Positions 1-5,933 of a DNA stretch of 5,933 bases are shown here, in pieces. The position numbers and the translations under genes are program-made. Source of the DNA: Anaerolineae bacterium (GTDB taxonomy: Bacteria; Chloroflexota; Anaerolineae; 4572-78; J111); contig JAGRBY010000458.1 in assembly GCA_020433835.1 (NCBI GenBank), forward strand, positions 1 through 5,933, read 5' to 3'. The notes below the pieces were generated by a model that had not been told where the DNA came from, did not search any database, and was given only the letters and a program-made list of their open reading frames with translations. Numbering within the stretch: the first letter of the stretch is position 1; the number at the start of each line of letters is the position of its first letter.

Positions 1-18
1 CTTTCACGTATTATGGTA

Positions 19-98
19 AGAAACCAGGTTTTTGATGCTTAACTGAAAGCCATTTGAGGCAAAAAATATCGTTTTTAATGCTAAAAAACCTGGTTTCT
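19..98. repeat. Inverted repeat upstream of sucA (15-bp arms)
   Basis: The arms at 19-33 (AGAAACCAGGTTTTT) and 84-98 (AAAAACCTGGTTTCT) are exact reverse complements, separated by 50 nt. Each arm contains its own short quasi-palindrome, AAACC-N-GGTTT. A direct repeat, GTTTTTRATGCT, overlaps this structure at 28-39 and 71-82 with one mismatch. I see no open reading frame inside. The layout suggests a dispersed palindromic repeat or a degenerate MITE-like foldback element. It could also be a terminator or leader structure for whatever lies upstream of the window. The repeat is directly visible; its nature is inferred. Confidence 0.7.
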
Positions 99-138
99 AA
101 AAAAGTGCAAAGGTAGTGATGTACAATCCCCTATTAAA

Positions 139-168
139 TTGACTACTTAATCAATTGAATTGAATACT
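139..168 (+). promoter_or_regulatory. Weak candidate promoter for sucA
   Basis: TTGACT at 139-144 matches five of six bases of a sigma-70 −35 box. AATACT at 163-168, 18 nt downstream, is a poor −10 box. TACTAT at 165-170 is an alternative with a 20-nt spacer. Other −10-like hexamers (TACAAT at 122-127, TATTAA at 132-137) lack a good partner. Transcription from the proposed site would leave a very short leader before the ATG at 182. The AT-rich gap should hold the operon promoter, but this exact placement is uncertain. Confidence 0.22.
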
Positions 169-170
169 AT

Positions 171-175
171 AAGGT
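171..175 (+). promoter_or_regulatory. Ribosome binding site of sucA
   Basis: AAGGT lies 6 nt before the ATG at 182 and is a partial Shine-Dalgarno match. It supports this start. So does the translated N-terminus, which begins as expected for the E1 N-terminal domain ([20 protein letters not shown]). Confidence 0.6.
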
Positions 176-181
176 AATCAA

Positions 182-2959
182 ATGAATTTACTACACGATT
201 TTCATGGACCCAACGCCGGGTACATCTTAGAGCTTTACGAACGCTATCAGCAAGACCCCAATTCGGTTGATCCTGAAACACGCGCTTATTTCAAGGATTG
301 GACGCCCTCTACCAACGGAGCACCGGCCGCAACCGCAGCGATGGCCCCAGCGATTGACACCGACAAGCTTGTTGGAACGGTCAATTTAGCCCAAGCCATC
401 CGCGAGTATGGGCATCTCGCCGCCCAGCTAGACCCGCTCGGTACGCCGCCGCCCGGTGATTCGTCACTGGGTGAGGCGTATTACAACGTTACACCCGATG
501 ATTTGCGCCAATTTCCGGCCAGCCTGATTGGCGGACCGGTGGCTGAAGGCAGCGACAACGCCCTGCAAGCCATCGAGCATTTACGCCAAATCTATTCATC
601 AACCATTGGCTACGATTACGATCACTTACGCCAAATTGAAGAGCGAAATTGGCTGCGCCAGGCCGCGGAGTCGAGCCGTTTCCGGCCTTCACCGGAACAG
701 GACAATTATGTAGGTTTGTTACATCAGTTGACTGATGTCGAGGTTTTTGAGCGCTTTTTGCATCGCACCTTCCCCGGTAAAACGCGCTTCTCGATTGAAG
801 GGCTGGATATGATGGTCCCTATGCTCAACGAGATCATCTGGCGAGCCTCAAAAGCGAAGTTCCAAACGATTCTGTTGGGTATGGCTCACCGAGGCCGGTT
901 GAATGTCTTGACGCACGTTCAAAACAAAGACTATGCCGAAATTCTGGCCGAGTTCAAAGACCCCCTCACCAGCGAAAATGCGCTGGACCAATACCTGGCC
1001 AAAGGCTGGACAGGCGACGTCAAATATCACAAAGGGGTTTTACATACCCTGCGCGGCGGCGAGGCCAACCCGCTTGTGGTTTCGATGGCCCCCAACCCCA
1101 GCCACCTGGAACTGGTTAACCCGGTCATTGCCGGTATGGCCCGCGCCGCCGGCACAAAAGTTGATCATCCCGGTCCCGCCGATTTTATGCCGGGGTTATC
1201 GCTGCCGATTATCATTCACGGCGATGCCTCCTTCTCGGGGCAAGGTATCGTGGCCGAAACCTTCAACTTCCGCTATCTGCGGGGATACGATGTCGGCGGT
1301 ACCATCCATATCATCGCCAACAACCAGCTCGGCTTTACGGCCGACCCCGACGACTCGCGTAGTACACTTTACGCCAGTGATGTAGCTAAAGGTTACAAAG
1401 TCCCCATTGTTCACGTCAACGCCGACGATCCCGAAGCCTGCCTTGAGGTCGCGCGTTTGGCAATTGCCTATCTGCTTGAGTTCGGCAAAGATTTCGTCAT
1501 CGACCTGATTGGCTACCGTCGCTATGGCCATAACGAAGGCGATGAGCCTCGTTTCACCCAGCCGTTGATGTATAAAAAGGTCGATGAACACCCTACCGTG
1601 CGCGAACAGTGGGCCAGCAAGCTAGTTGAAAACAATCTCCTTGAGGCCGAAAAAGCCCAGGCGATGGTCGACAGCCAGTTCAACAAAATGCAAGCGATTA
1701 TGAACGAGCTTGATCCGCAGGAAAGCATTGTTGAACCGGAGCCGGAACCCCCGCCCCCTGGTGCGGCTAAACAAGCGCACACGGCTGTGCCCATCGACCG
1801 GCTGCGAGCGCTAAACAAGTCGTTGTTGGCACTACCCGAAGGCTTTTCGCTTCATCCCCGGCTGCAACGTATTTTGAAACCCAGGCACTCGGCTTTGGAC
1901 GATATCGATGCAGGCAAGGTCGATTGGGCCACCGCCGAAGCGTTGGCGCTGGCCTCTATTCTGGAAGACGGCATCGCCATTCGCATGACGGGTGAAGATG
2001 TCGAACGTGGTACCTTCAGCCATCGCCACGCTGTGCTGCACGATGCCGAAACCGGCAAACAATATGTGCCGATGCAGCAAATTCCACAGGTCAAAGCCGC
2101 CCTTGAAATCGTCAACAGCCCGCTGACAGAGAACGGAGCTGTTGGCTTTGAATACGGTTACAATATTCAAGAGCCGGATCGCCTGGTCATTTGGGAGGCG
2201 CAGTACGGCGATTTCGTTAACGGCGCTCAGCCTGTGATCGATGAATTTATCGTCTCCGGGCGCGATAAGTGGGGCCAAACACCGTCGCTGGTGATGCTGC
2301 TGCCGCATGGTTACGAAGGCGCAGGGCCGGACCACTCGACCGCCCGGTTAGAGCGCTTCTTGCAAATGGCCGCCGACATCAATATGCGGATTGCCAACTG
2401 CACCACGTCGGCCCAATATTTCCATCTGCTGCGCCGTCAGGCAGCACTGCTCAAAACCGACCCGCTGCCGCTGATTATTATGACGCCCAAGAGCTTGCTT
2501 CGTAACCCCTTAGCTGCCTCTTCGCCCAAAGATTTCGTCGAGGGCTTCTGGCAACCGGTTATTGATGACGCCCGCGCGCAAGAGTCGCCGGATAAGGTCA
2601 AACGGCTGGTCTTCTGTAGTGGCAAAATGTATGTCGATTTAGTGAGCAGCGACTACCGCCACAATAACGAGGCTGTCGCCATCGCCCGCATCGAGCAGCT
2701 CTATCCGCTACTGCCCGAAGCCGTTCTGCCGGTGTTGGAAGGCTATCCTAACCTGGAAGAGGTAATGTGGGTTCAAGAAGAGCCGCGTAATATGGGAGCC
2801 TGGGAGGCGCTGAGACCGCAGTTGAGCAAGCTGATCAATGGCCGCTGGCCGTTAAGCTGTATTTCCCGCCCACGTCGCGCCAGCCCGGCTGAAGGTTCGT
2901 CGGCGTGGCACGGTGTTAACCAAAGAGAGCTGGTTCGACTGGCTTTTGATTTAGAATAA
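182..2959 (+). CDS. sucA: 2-oxoglutarate dehydrogenase E1 component
   Basis: This thiamine-diphosphate E1 subunit decarboxylates 2-oxoglutarate and passes the succinyl group to the lipoyl arm of E2, in the cytoplasmic TCA-cycle complex. Its 925 residues are close to the length of E. coli SucA (about 930). The N-terminal E2-docking domain starts at residue 3 ([18 protein letters not shown]). KTRFSIEG follows at 200-207 and [11 protein letters not shown] at about 233-243, with H236 the conserved substrate-site histidine. DVKYH ends at H283, and NPSHLE is at 305-310. The ThDP/metal motif runs from HGDA (346-349) to NNQ (380-382). [12 protein letters not shown] is at 445-456. After an acidic, proline-rich linker (518-527) comes the transketolase-like pyrimidine domain, with WEAQYGDF at 671-678 and [13 protein letters not shown] at 707-719. 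The C-terminal domain contains [10 protein letters not shown] and [12 protein letters not shown]. The gene is intact and lies 23 nt before sucB, so co-transcription is likely. The alternative name is odhA. It lacks the extra acyltransferase domain of mycobacterial KGD. Confidence 0.98.
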   Translation: MNLLHDFHGPNAGYILELYERYQQDPNSVDPETRAYFKDWTPSTNGAPAATAAMAPAIDTDKLVGTVNLAQAIREYGHLAAQLDPLGTPPPGDSSLGEAYYNVTPDDLRQFPASLIGGPVAEGSDNALQAIEHLRQIYSSTIGYDYDHLRQIEERNWLRQAAESSRFRPSPEQDNYVGLLHQLTDVEVFERFLHRTFPGKTRFSIEGLDMMVPMLNEIIWRASKAKFQTILLGMAHRGRLNVLTHVQNKDYAEILAEFKDPLTSENALDQYLAKGWTGDVKYHKGVLHTLRGGEANPLVVSMAPNPSHLELVNPVIAGMARAAGTKVDHPGPADFMPGLSLPIIIHGDASFSGQGIVAETFNFRYLRGYDVGGTIHIIANNQLGFTADPDDSRSTLYASDVAKGYKVPIVHVNADDPEACLEVARLAIAYLLEFGKDFVIDLIGYRRYGHNEGDEPRFTQPLMYKKVDEHPTVREQWASKLVENNLLEAEKAQAMVDSQFNKMQAIMNELDPQESIVEPEPEPPPPGAAKQAHTAVPIDRLRALNKSLLALPEGFSLHPRLQRILKPRHSALDDIDAGKVDWATAEALALASILEDGIAIRMTGEDVERGTFSHRHAVLHDAETGKQYVPMQQIPQVKAALEIVNSPLTENGAVGFEYGYNIQEPDRLVIWEAQYGDFVNGAQPVIDEFIVSGRDKWGQTPSLVMLLPHGYEGAGPDHSTARLERFLQMAADINMRIANCTTSAQYFHLLRRQAALLKTDPLPLIIMTPKSLLRNPLAASSPKDFVEGFWQPVIDDARAQESPDKVKRLVFCSGKMYVDLVSSDYRHNNEAVAIARIEQLYPLLPEAVLPVLEGYPNLEEVMWVQEEPRNMGAWEALRPQLSKLINGRWPLSCISRPRRASPAEGSSAWHGVNQRELVRLAFDLE

Positions 2960-2982
2960 ATCTCACGTGGAGAAGAAAAACC

Positions 2983-4224
2983 ATGACTGTTAAAATTGTT
3001 GTACCTGAATCAGGCGAGTCAGTCGTTGAGGCTACGGTTAGCCGCTGGTTAAAGCAAGAAGGTGACTATGTAAACGCCGGTGAAGCCGTCGTTGAACTGG
3101 AAACCGACAAAGTTAATCTTGAAGTCGCAGCTGAACAAGCCGGCGTGCTAAGCAAAATTGAACACGGTGAAGGCGCTGACGTTCAGGTGGGTGATGTTTT
3201 AGGGTTGATCGACGAAAGTGCCTCGCCTGGGGAGCAAAAACCGAAAGCAGAGAACGGTGCTCAGTCTAAAGAAGAGCCATCGAGCGAGAAGGCAGGCGAC
3301 CAGCACGAGCGAGCTACACCGGTAGCTAAACGGGTTGCTGAAGAGCGCGGCGTCGATCTCGCCCAAGTGGCCGACGGCGGCAAGCGCATTACCCGCCACG
3401 ACGTGGAAAGTTTCATCGAGAAAAAGCAGAGCACACCCGTCGACAAAGAAGCCAAGCCAGTCGCCCCGCCCCCCCAACCGGAACGCAGCTTCAAAACCGA
3501 GCCGGAAACCAGCGGTGATCCGTCTCGGCCCGAAACCCGCGAGCGGATGACTCGCCGCCGCCAAACTATCGCCCAACGCCTGGTAGAAGCCCAACAAACG
3601 GCGGCGATGCTGACCACATTTAACGAAATCGATATGAGCGCTGTGATGGATATGCGCAAGCGCCGCCAAGATTCGTTTGTCAATCGGCACGATATCAAAC
3701 TGGGCTTTATGTCGTTCTTTGTTAAAGCCTCGATTGGTGCATTGAAAGCTTTTCCGGCCATCAACGCCGAAATTAGCGGCAAAGAGATTATCTACAAGCA
3801 CTATTACGACATCGGCATGGCCGTAGGCGCTCCGGAGGGGCTGGTCGTGCCGGTTTTGCGCGATGCCGACCGCATGTCGTTTGCCGACATCGAGAAAAAA
3901 ATCAAAGAATTCTCGAAAAAAGCCCAAGACAACAGCCTTTCGCTGGACGATCTGCGCGGTGGCACGTTTACCATCACCAACGGCGGCATTTTCGGTTCGC
4001 TGCTGAGTACGCCTATTCTCAACCCGCCGCAGGTTGGTATTCTCGGTCTGCACAAAATCGAAGAGCGCCCGATGGCCATCAACGGCGAAGTGGTTATTCG
4101 CCCCATGATGTACGTGGCTCTCAGCTACGATCATCGTATTGTCGATGGTCGAGAAGCCGTGCAGTTTTTAGTGCGGGTTAAAGAGTTGATGGAAGATCCT
4201 GAAGTGATGTTGCTTGAGGGTTAG
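2983..4224 (+). CDS. sucB: Dihydrolipoamide succinyltransferase, 2-oxoglutarate dehydrogenase E2
   Basis: This E2 core subunit transfers the succinyl group from its lipoyl arm to CoA. The lipoyl domain spans about residues 2-77, with the lipoylated lysine K43 in [10 protein letters not shown] charged linker (about 80-110) leads to a peripheral-subunit-binding domain at 111-148 ([16 protein letters not shown] to RITRHDV). That domain's usual GTGxxGR loop appears about two residues short. A second proline/charge-rich linker (about 149-187) joins the catalytic domain. [10 protein letters not shown] (T211-E215 within it) and [13 protein letters not shown] are signatures of the succinyl-specific type. 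The active site is SYDHRIVDG, with H384 and D388. At 413 residues the length is normal. A GGAG Shine-Dalgarno at 2969-2972 precedes the ATG. The protein should bind the upstream E1 and an E3 encoded elsewhere. The strong match to E. coli SucB in the catalytic domain argues against a pyruvate or branched-chain E2. The alternative name is odhB. Confidence 0.97.
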   Translation: MTVKIVVPESGESVVEATVSRWLKQEGDYVNAGEAVVELETDKVNLEVAAEQAGVLSKIEHGEGADVQVGDVLGLIDESASPGEQKPKAENGAQSKEEPSSEKAGDQHERATPVAKRVAEERGVDLAQVADGGKRITRHDVESFIEKKQSTPVDKEAKPVAPPPQPERSFKTEPETSGDPSRPETRERMTRRRQTIAQRLVEAQQTAAMLTTFNEIDMSAVMDMRKRRQDSFVNRHDIKLGFMSFFVKASIGALKAFPAINAEISGKEIIYKHYYDIGMAVGAPEGLVVPVLRDADRMSFADIEKKIKEFSKKAQDNSLSLDDLRGGTFTITNGGIFGSLLSTPILNPPQVGILGLHKIEERPMAINGEVVIRPMMYVALSYDHRIVDGREAVQFLVRVKELMEDPEVMLLEG

Positions 4225-4240
4225 ACGTTATTTGACCAAA

Positions 4241-4277
4241 CAGGGGTGCAGCGAGGAAGAATCGCACACTCACCCTG
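4241..4277 (+). other. Imperfect hairpin just after sucB
   Basis: CAGGGGTG at 4241-4248 can pair with CACCCTG at 4271-4277 with one bulged G, and GCGA at 4251-4254 with TCGC at 4262-4265 around a short loop. It begins 16 nt after the sucB stop codon. No T-run follows, so a classic intrinsic terminator is not supported. It may be a 3'-end stabilising structure or chance pairing. Confidence 0.3.
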
Positions 4278-4290
4278 GAACACCAAAATG

Positions 4291-4351
4291 GAGATGAAGC
4301 GATAAGGAGATTGGCCCTATAAATCTCCCAATCTCCTTATCGCCCAATCTC
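4291..4351. terminator. Probable bidirectional terminator hairpin between convergent genes
   Basis: The arms at 4299-4314 (GCGATAAGGAGATTGG) and 4328-4343 are exact reverse complements over 16 bp, around a 13-nt loop. The stem continues outward through a symmetric 3×3 internal loop (4296-4298 and 4344-4346) to five more pairs, GAGAT 4291-4295 with ATCTC 4347-4351. It sits between the sucB stop codon (ends 4224) and the YdeI-family stop codon on the other strand (4371), where a shared terminator is expected. No clean T-tract follows on either side, so termination may be weak, factor-dependent or absent. It could instead be a dispersed repeat. Confidence 0.55.
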
Positions 4352-4352
4352 T
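4321..4352. repeat. Short degenerate 8-nt periodic repeat
   Basis: Four successive octamers read AAATCTCC, CAATCTCC, TTATCGCC and CAATCTCT. Three fit the pattern NAATCTCY and one has diverged. The tract overlaps the right arm of the hairpin, so part of the pattern is shared with that palindrome. It may be a remnant of a low-complexity intergenic repeat; the tract is too short to exclude chance. Confidence 0.35.
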
Positions 4353-4370
4353 TACTTAATGCCTCCGTCA

Positions 4371-5000
4371 TTACCCATCGTAAAATCCTTTTCCTTCGAA
4401 AATTTGCGGTATATATTTTTCAATCCTCGATGTCCGCGTTTTAGATTGCTTGGCTCCCGAAAAGTAAAGAATGTAGCCTCGTTGCCGGCCCGGCGTCAAA
4501 GCCTCAAAAGCCATTTGAAATGCAGGGTCTTCATCGAATTTATCTTGAAGTTCTTCAGGAATAGGCTCCGGGGTTGTTTTGAATGCCACTTCCAGACCGG
4601 CTTTTTCCACCGCAATGGCCTCATCGATATAGGCCTTCAAGATGGGCTCCATTTCCTCGATTTCTTGAACGTTGGTGAACTTCATCAGGCGTGCCGCCTG
4701 GGTATTCTCACCAGGTTTTTCCAGAACACCGTGGGCATCCTTTAACAACGCGCCTTTGAAGAAATTAACCGAGCAGTATTCCTTAAAGGCACTCATCAGT
4801 ACGATATTGTTGTTCTCAAAGGTGTAGCAAGGAATTTTCCATTTCAGATCTTCGGTTAGAGCCGAGTCAAGCAGGATCATTCGCAATTTCTCCAACTCAG
4901 CATGCCAGGTATGAACTTTACAGTCGGGCGTCTTCCATAGCGGGCAACGGCTGCAGCCGTCAATGAGATAGGCATCAACTTTAGGATTCATCGCGTTCAT
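4371..5000 (-). CDS. YdeI/DUF1801-family protein
   Basis: This 209-residue soluble protein has the layout I recall for Bacillus YdeI-type proteins. A DUF1801-like domain covers about residues 33-120, with LTEDLKWKIPCYTF, FKEYC and FFKGALLKD, followed by ENTQAARLMKFTNVQEIEEM. A C-terminal OmdA-like segment starts at about 147 (IPEELQDKFDE) and includes LTPGRQRGYILYFSGAKQSK (168-187) and SRIEKY. The biochemical activity of the family is not established to my knowledge; homologues are annotated loosely as YdeI/OmpD-associated or bacteriocin-protection proteins. The N-terminus carries C16, C19, C27 and H30, spaced like a metal-binding cluster. The ATG at 5000 overlaps the upstream TGA as ATGA, which suggests translational coupling, with a modest AGAGGT 8 nt before it. 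A second ATG three codons in is an alternative start. Family assignment is confident; function is unknown. Confidence 0.88.
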   Translation of the reverse strand: MNAMNPKVDAYLIDGCSRCPLWKTPDCKVHTWHAELEKLRMILLDSALTEDLKWKIPCYTFENNNIVLMSAFKEYCSVNFFKGALLKDAHGVLEKPGENTQAARLMKFTNVQEIEEMEPILKAYIDEAIAVEKAGLEVAFKTTPEPIPEELQDKFDEDPAFQMAFEALTPGRQRGYILYFSGAKQSKTRTSRIEKYIPQIFEGKGFYDG

Positions 5001-5224
5001 TTATTGATACCTCTGCGCCACTTGGTCGAATAGGGTAGCATGTACAAGTACAGACCGGTAAACAGAAGTAAGAAAAGTGGAAGCAGCGTTAAATAGCCTA
5101 TCGAGAGGACAAGCTGCTCCTGGCCCAAGGGGACAACGTTGATGATGATATTAACGATGACGAGCACCGTAAAGGCCATAGACAGCCAGCGATGGGACTG
5201 CCGAATCCATTTGCTCCAGTTCAT
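4997..5224 (-). CDS. Small two-helix membrane protein
   Basis: I do not recognise a named family for this 75-residue protein. The N-terminus (NWSKWIRQSHRWLSM) is basic and aromatic. Two hydrophobic segments follow, at about residues 14-33 and 41-62, joined by a short loop (PLGQEQ), and the tail is basic (KWRRGINK). Positive charges at both ends predict both termini in the cytoplasm. The RQSHRWLS stretch resembles the first helix of PepSY-associated membrane proteins, but the protein is far too short to be one. AAGGAG at 5231-5236, 6 nt before the ATG, is an excellent ribosome binding site. The stop overlaps the YdeI-family start as ATGA. That RBS, the coupling and the clean membrane profile make a real gene likely. 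It may help place or regulate its partner at the membrane; that is inference. Confidence 0.82.
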   Translation of the reverse strand: MNWSKWIRQSHRWLSMAFTVLVIVNIIINVVPLGQEQLVLSIGYLTLLPLFLLLFTGLYLYMLPYSTKWRRGINK

Positions 5225-5250
5225 TGTAATCTCCTTTGAAAGTAAGACTT

Positions 5251-5276
5251 GTAGGACAAACTTAAGTTTGTCCTAC
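5251..5276. promoter_or_regulatory. Perfect 26-nt palindrome upstream of the membrane-protein/YdeI pair
   Basis: All 13 bases of the left half (GTAGGACAAACTT) are exactly complementary to the right half, with no spacer. Its near edge is 27 nt before the ATG of the membrane-protein gene. In RNA it would form a stem of about 11 bp with a TTAA loop. As DNA it has the size of the 12-2-12 operators bound by ArsR/SmtB dimers, and an ArsR-type C-terminus is encoded just upstream. No T-run follows on the − strand, so a terminator for the upstream gene is less likely. A dispersed genomic repeat is the main alternative. The palindrome is certain; its role is not. Confidence 0.6.
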
Positions 5277-5324
5277 GGATATTTTTATTGTCGATATCGT
5301 CTAAGCTAAGCTATCTGTCTCCTC

Positions 5325-5330
5325 ATTATA
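5325..5330 (-). promoter_or_regulatory. Candidate −10 box (TATAAT) for the membrane-protein/YdeI pair
   Basis: The − strand reads TATAAT at 5330-5325, a perfect consensus −10 hexamer just past the AHSA1 stop codon. The sequence at −35 distance (TCGATG with a 17-nt spacer) is poor. A start here would give a 5' leader of about 95 nt containing the 26-nt palindrome. The two downstream genes may therefore have their own promoter as well as read-through from the ArsR-AHSA1 gene. Confidence 0.3.
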
Positions 5331-5332
5331 GT

Positions 5333-5933
5333 TTAGTACTGCTGAGGCATCGACTCGCCGGTTTCTAGCAGCGTCTTCATGTTGCTGAGGATCCACGTCC
5401 AGCCGCCGCTTTGCAGGCCCTTGTAGGTGGCCGTTTCACCCTGAAACTCCTCGTGTACCACCGTAACCTTTGTCACGCCTTCGGATATCGATTCCAACTC
5501 CCACGTCACTTTCGTGGGCGCGTCTTTGTCCATCGGTGGCCAGAGGGAGTGGTAGGTGTGCACCAGCTTGTTGGGTGGCTCGGATAATACAACCTCGCCT
5601 TCTATAATCGGTGAGCCATCCGGCATATGGTAGGTGAAGGGCGAGCCGACGGTGAGGTCGGTCTTAAGCATACTGCCGTAGTAGTAGCGGGAGGTAAACT
5701 CCGGCGTGGTGATGGCCTCCCACACCCGCTGCTGCGGGGCCTTAATGATAATTTGATTAACAAGGCTGGGCTTTGAATCGGTGGACATAGTATTTTCTCC
5801 TTCGAGCACTGTTTTTAGATCGGCGAGCGCGCTGGTACGCACGGCCGCATATTTATTGATCCAGCGATCTGAGATCAGCTGGATGGGAACCGGATTGAGG
5901 TAGTGCAGTTTCTCGCGGCCCACTTTGCGCGTG
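5333..5933 (-). CDS. ArsR-family regulator C-terminus in frame with AHSA1/SRPBCC protein (5' partial)
   Basis: The frame is open to the window edge, so the true start lies outside. The visible first 48 or so residues (TRK, then GREKLHYLNPVPIQLISDRW and KYAAVRTSALADLKTVLEGE) match the wing-end and C-terminal helix of ArsR-type winged-helix repressors. Without a stop they run into a complete AHSA1/SRPBCC domain: IIIKAPQQRVWEAITTPEFT, YYYGSM, GEVVLSEPPNKLVHTYHSLW, VTWELES, VTVVHEEF, then GGWTWILSNMKTLLETG near the end. SRPBCC domains form a helix-grip pocket for hydrophobic ligands or clients. Translation could give one regulator-ligand-binding fusion. Alternatively the ATG at 5788, preceded by AAGGAG, could start a separate 151-residue AHSA1 protein. 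Adjacent ArsR and AHSA1 genes are common in bacteria, and fused forms are also known to me. The ligand is unknown. Domain calls are confident; the fused or separate state is open. Confidence 0.85.
   Translation of the reverse strand, partial: TRKVGREKLHYLNPVPIQLISDRWINKYAAVRTSALADLKTVLEGENTMSTDSKPSLVNQIIIKAPQQRVWEAITTPEFTSRYYYGSMLKTDLTVGSPFTYHMPDGSPIIEGEVVLSEPPNKLVHTYHSLWPPMDKDAPTKVTWELESISEGVTKVTVVHEEFQGETATYKGLQSGGWTWILSNMKTLLETGESMPQQY
5786..5802 (-). promoter_or_regulatory. Internal ribosome binding site and start for a stand-alone AHSA1 protein
   Basis: The − strand reads AAGGAG at 5802-5797, 8 nt before an ATG at 5788-5786. The ATG is in frame with the upstream ArsR-type tail. The peptide from this ATG (MSTDSKPSLVNQIIIKAP) is a typical AHSA1 N-terminus. 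The sequence therefore supports independent initiation at the junction, giving a 151-residue protein ending at 5333, whether or not the longer fusion is also made. Confidence 0.6.

Noticed and set aside
47..58. AAAGCCATTTGA shared between the sucA leader and the YdeI-family gene near 4508
   Set aside because: It is only about 12 nt, and one copy is ordinary coding sequence. No further similarity surrounds it, so chance is the simplest explanation.
1733..1762. [10 protein letters not shown] stretch in E1 as a possible inserted domain
   Set aside because: It is a ten-residue linker between two conserved E1 domains. Low-complexity linkers at this kind of position are not unusual.
1832..2335. 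Open frame of 167 codons antisense to sucA
   Set aside because: It is contained in the conserved E1 pyrimidine-binding domain and shows no family features. Other antisense and shifted frames within sucA were rejected for the same reason.
2964..2969. CACGTG palindrome in the sucA-sucB gap
   Set aside because: A single 6-bp palindrome is expected by chance and overlaps the ribosome binding region of sucB.
3199..4134. Long open frame of 311 codons antisense to sucB
   Set aside because: It lies wholly inside the strongly conserved sucB frame, has no recognisable domain and shows biased composition. It is a by-product of sucB codon usage.
4359..4745. Open frame of 128 codons on the + strand opposite the YdeI-family gene
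   Set aside because: The opposite strand encodes a clear family member over this stretch, and the + frame has no recognisable motifs.
5292..5299. CGATATCG palindrome and nearby TAAGCTAAGCT repeat
   Set aside because: Both are too short to distinguish from chance, and no matching second site was seen.

Overview
The window holds a bacterial two-gene 2-oxoglutarate dehydrogenase operon on the + strand, facing a convergent, unrelated cluster of small stress/regulatory genes on the − strand. The organism is not named by the sequence. The coding regions are moderately GC-rich, the flanks are AT-rich, and the non-coding gaps carry palindromic elements. The E1 and E2 proteins are of the ordinary separate-subunit type rather than the actinobacterial fused KGD type. 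My best guess is a Chloroflexota-like or other environmental bacterium. That guess rests on general resemblance only.

Region 1-181 is an AT-rich leader. It contains an inverted repeat with 15-bp arms (19-33 and 84-98), an overlapping 12-nt direct repeat, a weak candidate promoter and the sucA ribosome binding site. Region 182-2959 is sucA, the complete thiamine-diphosphate E1 subunit. It is followed after 23 nt by sucB (2983-4224), the lipoyl-carrying E2 succinyltransferase. Together they convert 2-oxoglutarate to succinyl-CoA in the TCA cycle. The third subunit, E3 (dihydrolipoyl dehydrogenase), and succinyl-CoA synthetase are not in the window.

Region 4225-4370 separates the convergent gene ends. 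It holds an imperfect hairpin just after sucB and a strong 16-bp perfect stem that probably ends transcription from one or both sides.

Region 4371-5933 reads leftwards on the − strand. In transcription order it contains: the C-terminal end of an ArsR-type regulator whose frame runs without a stop into an AHSA1/SRPBCC domain (5333-5933, 5' end outside the window); a gap with a perfect TATAAT hexamer and a perfect 26-nt palindrome; a 75-residue two-helix membrane protein (4997-5224); and a YdeI/DUF1801-family protein (4371-5000) overlapping it by ATGA. The cluster looks like an ArsR-governed unit with a START-fold ligand-binding protein and a YdeI partner. The ligand and physiological role cannot be read from the sequence.

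The most interesting points are the stop-less ArsR-AHSA1 junction with a good internal ribosome binding site, the exact palindrome upstream of the membrane-protein/YdeI pair, and a C-x2-C-x7-C-x2-H cluster at the YdeI N-terminus. I see no clear evidence of a wholly new system.
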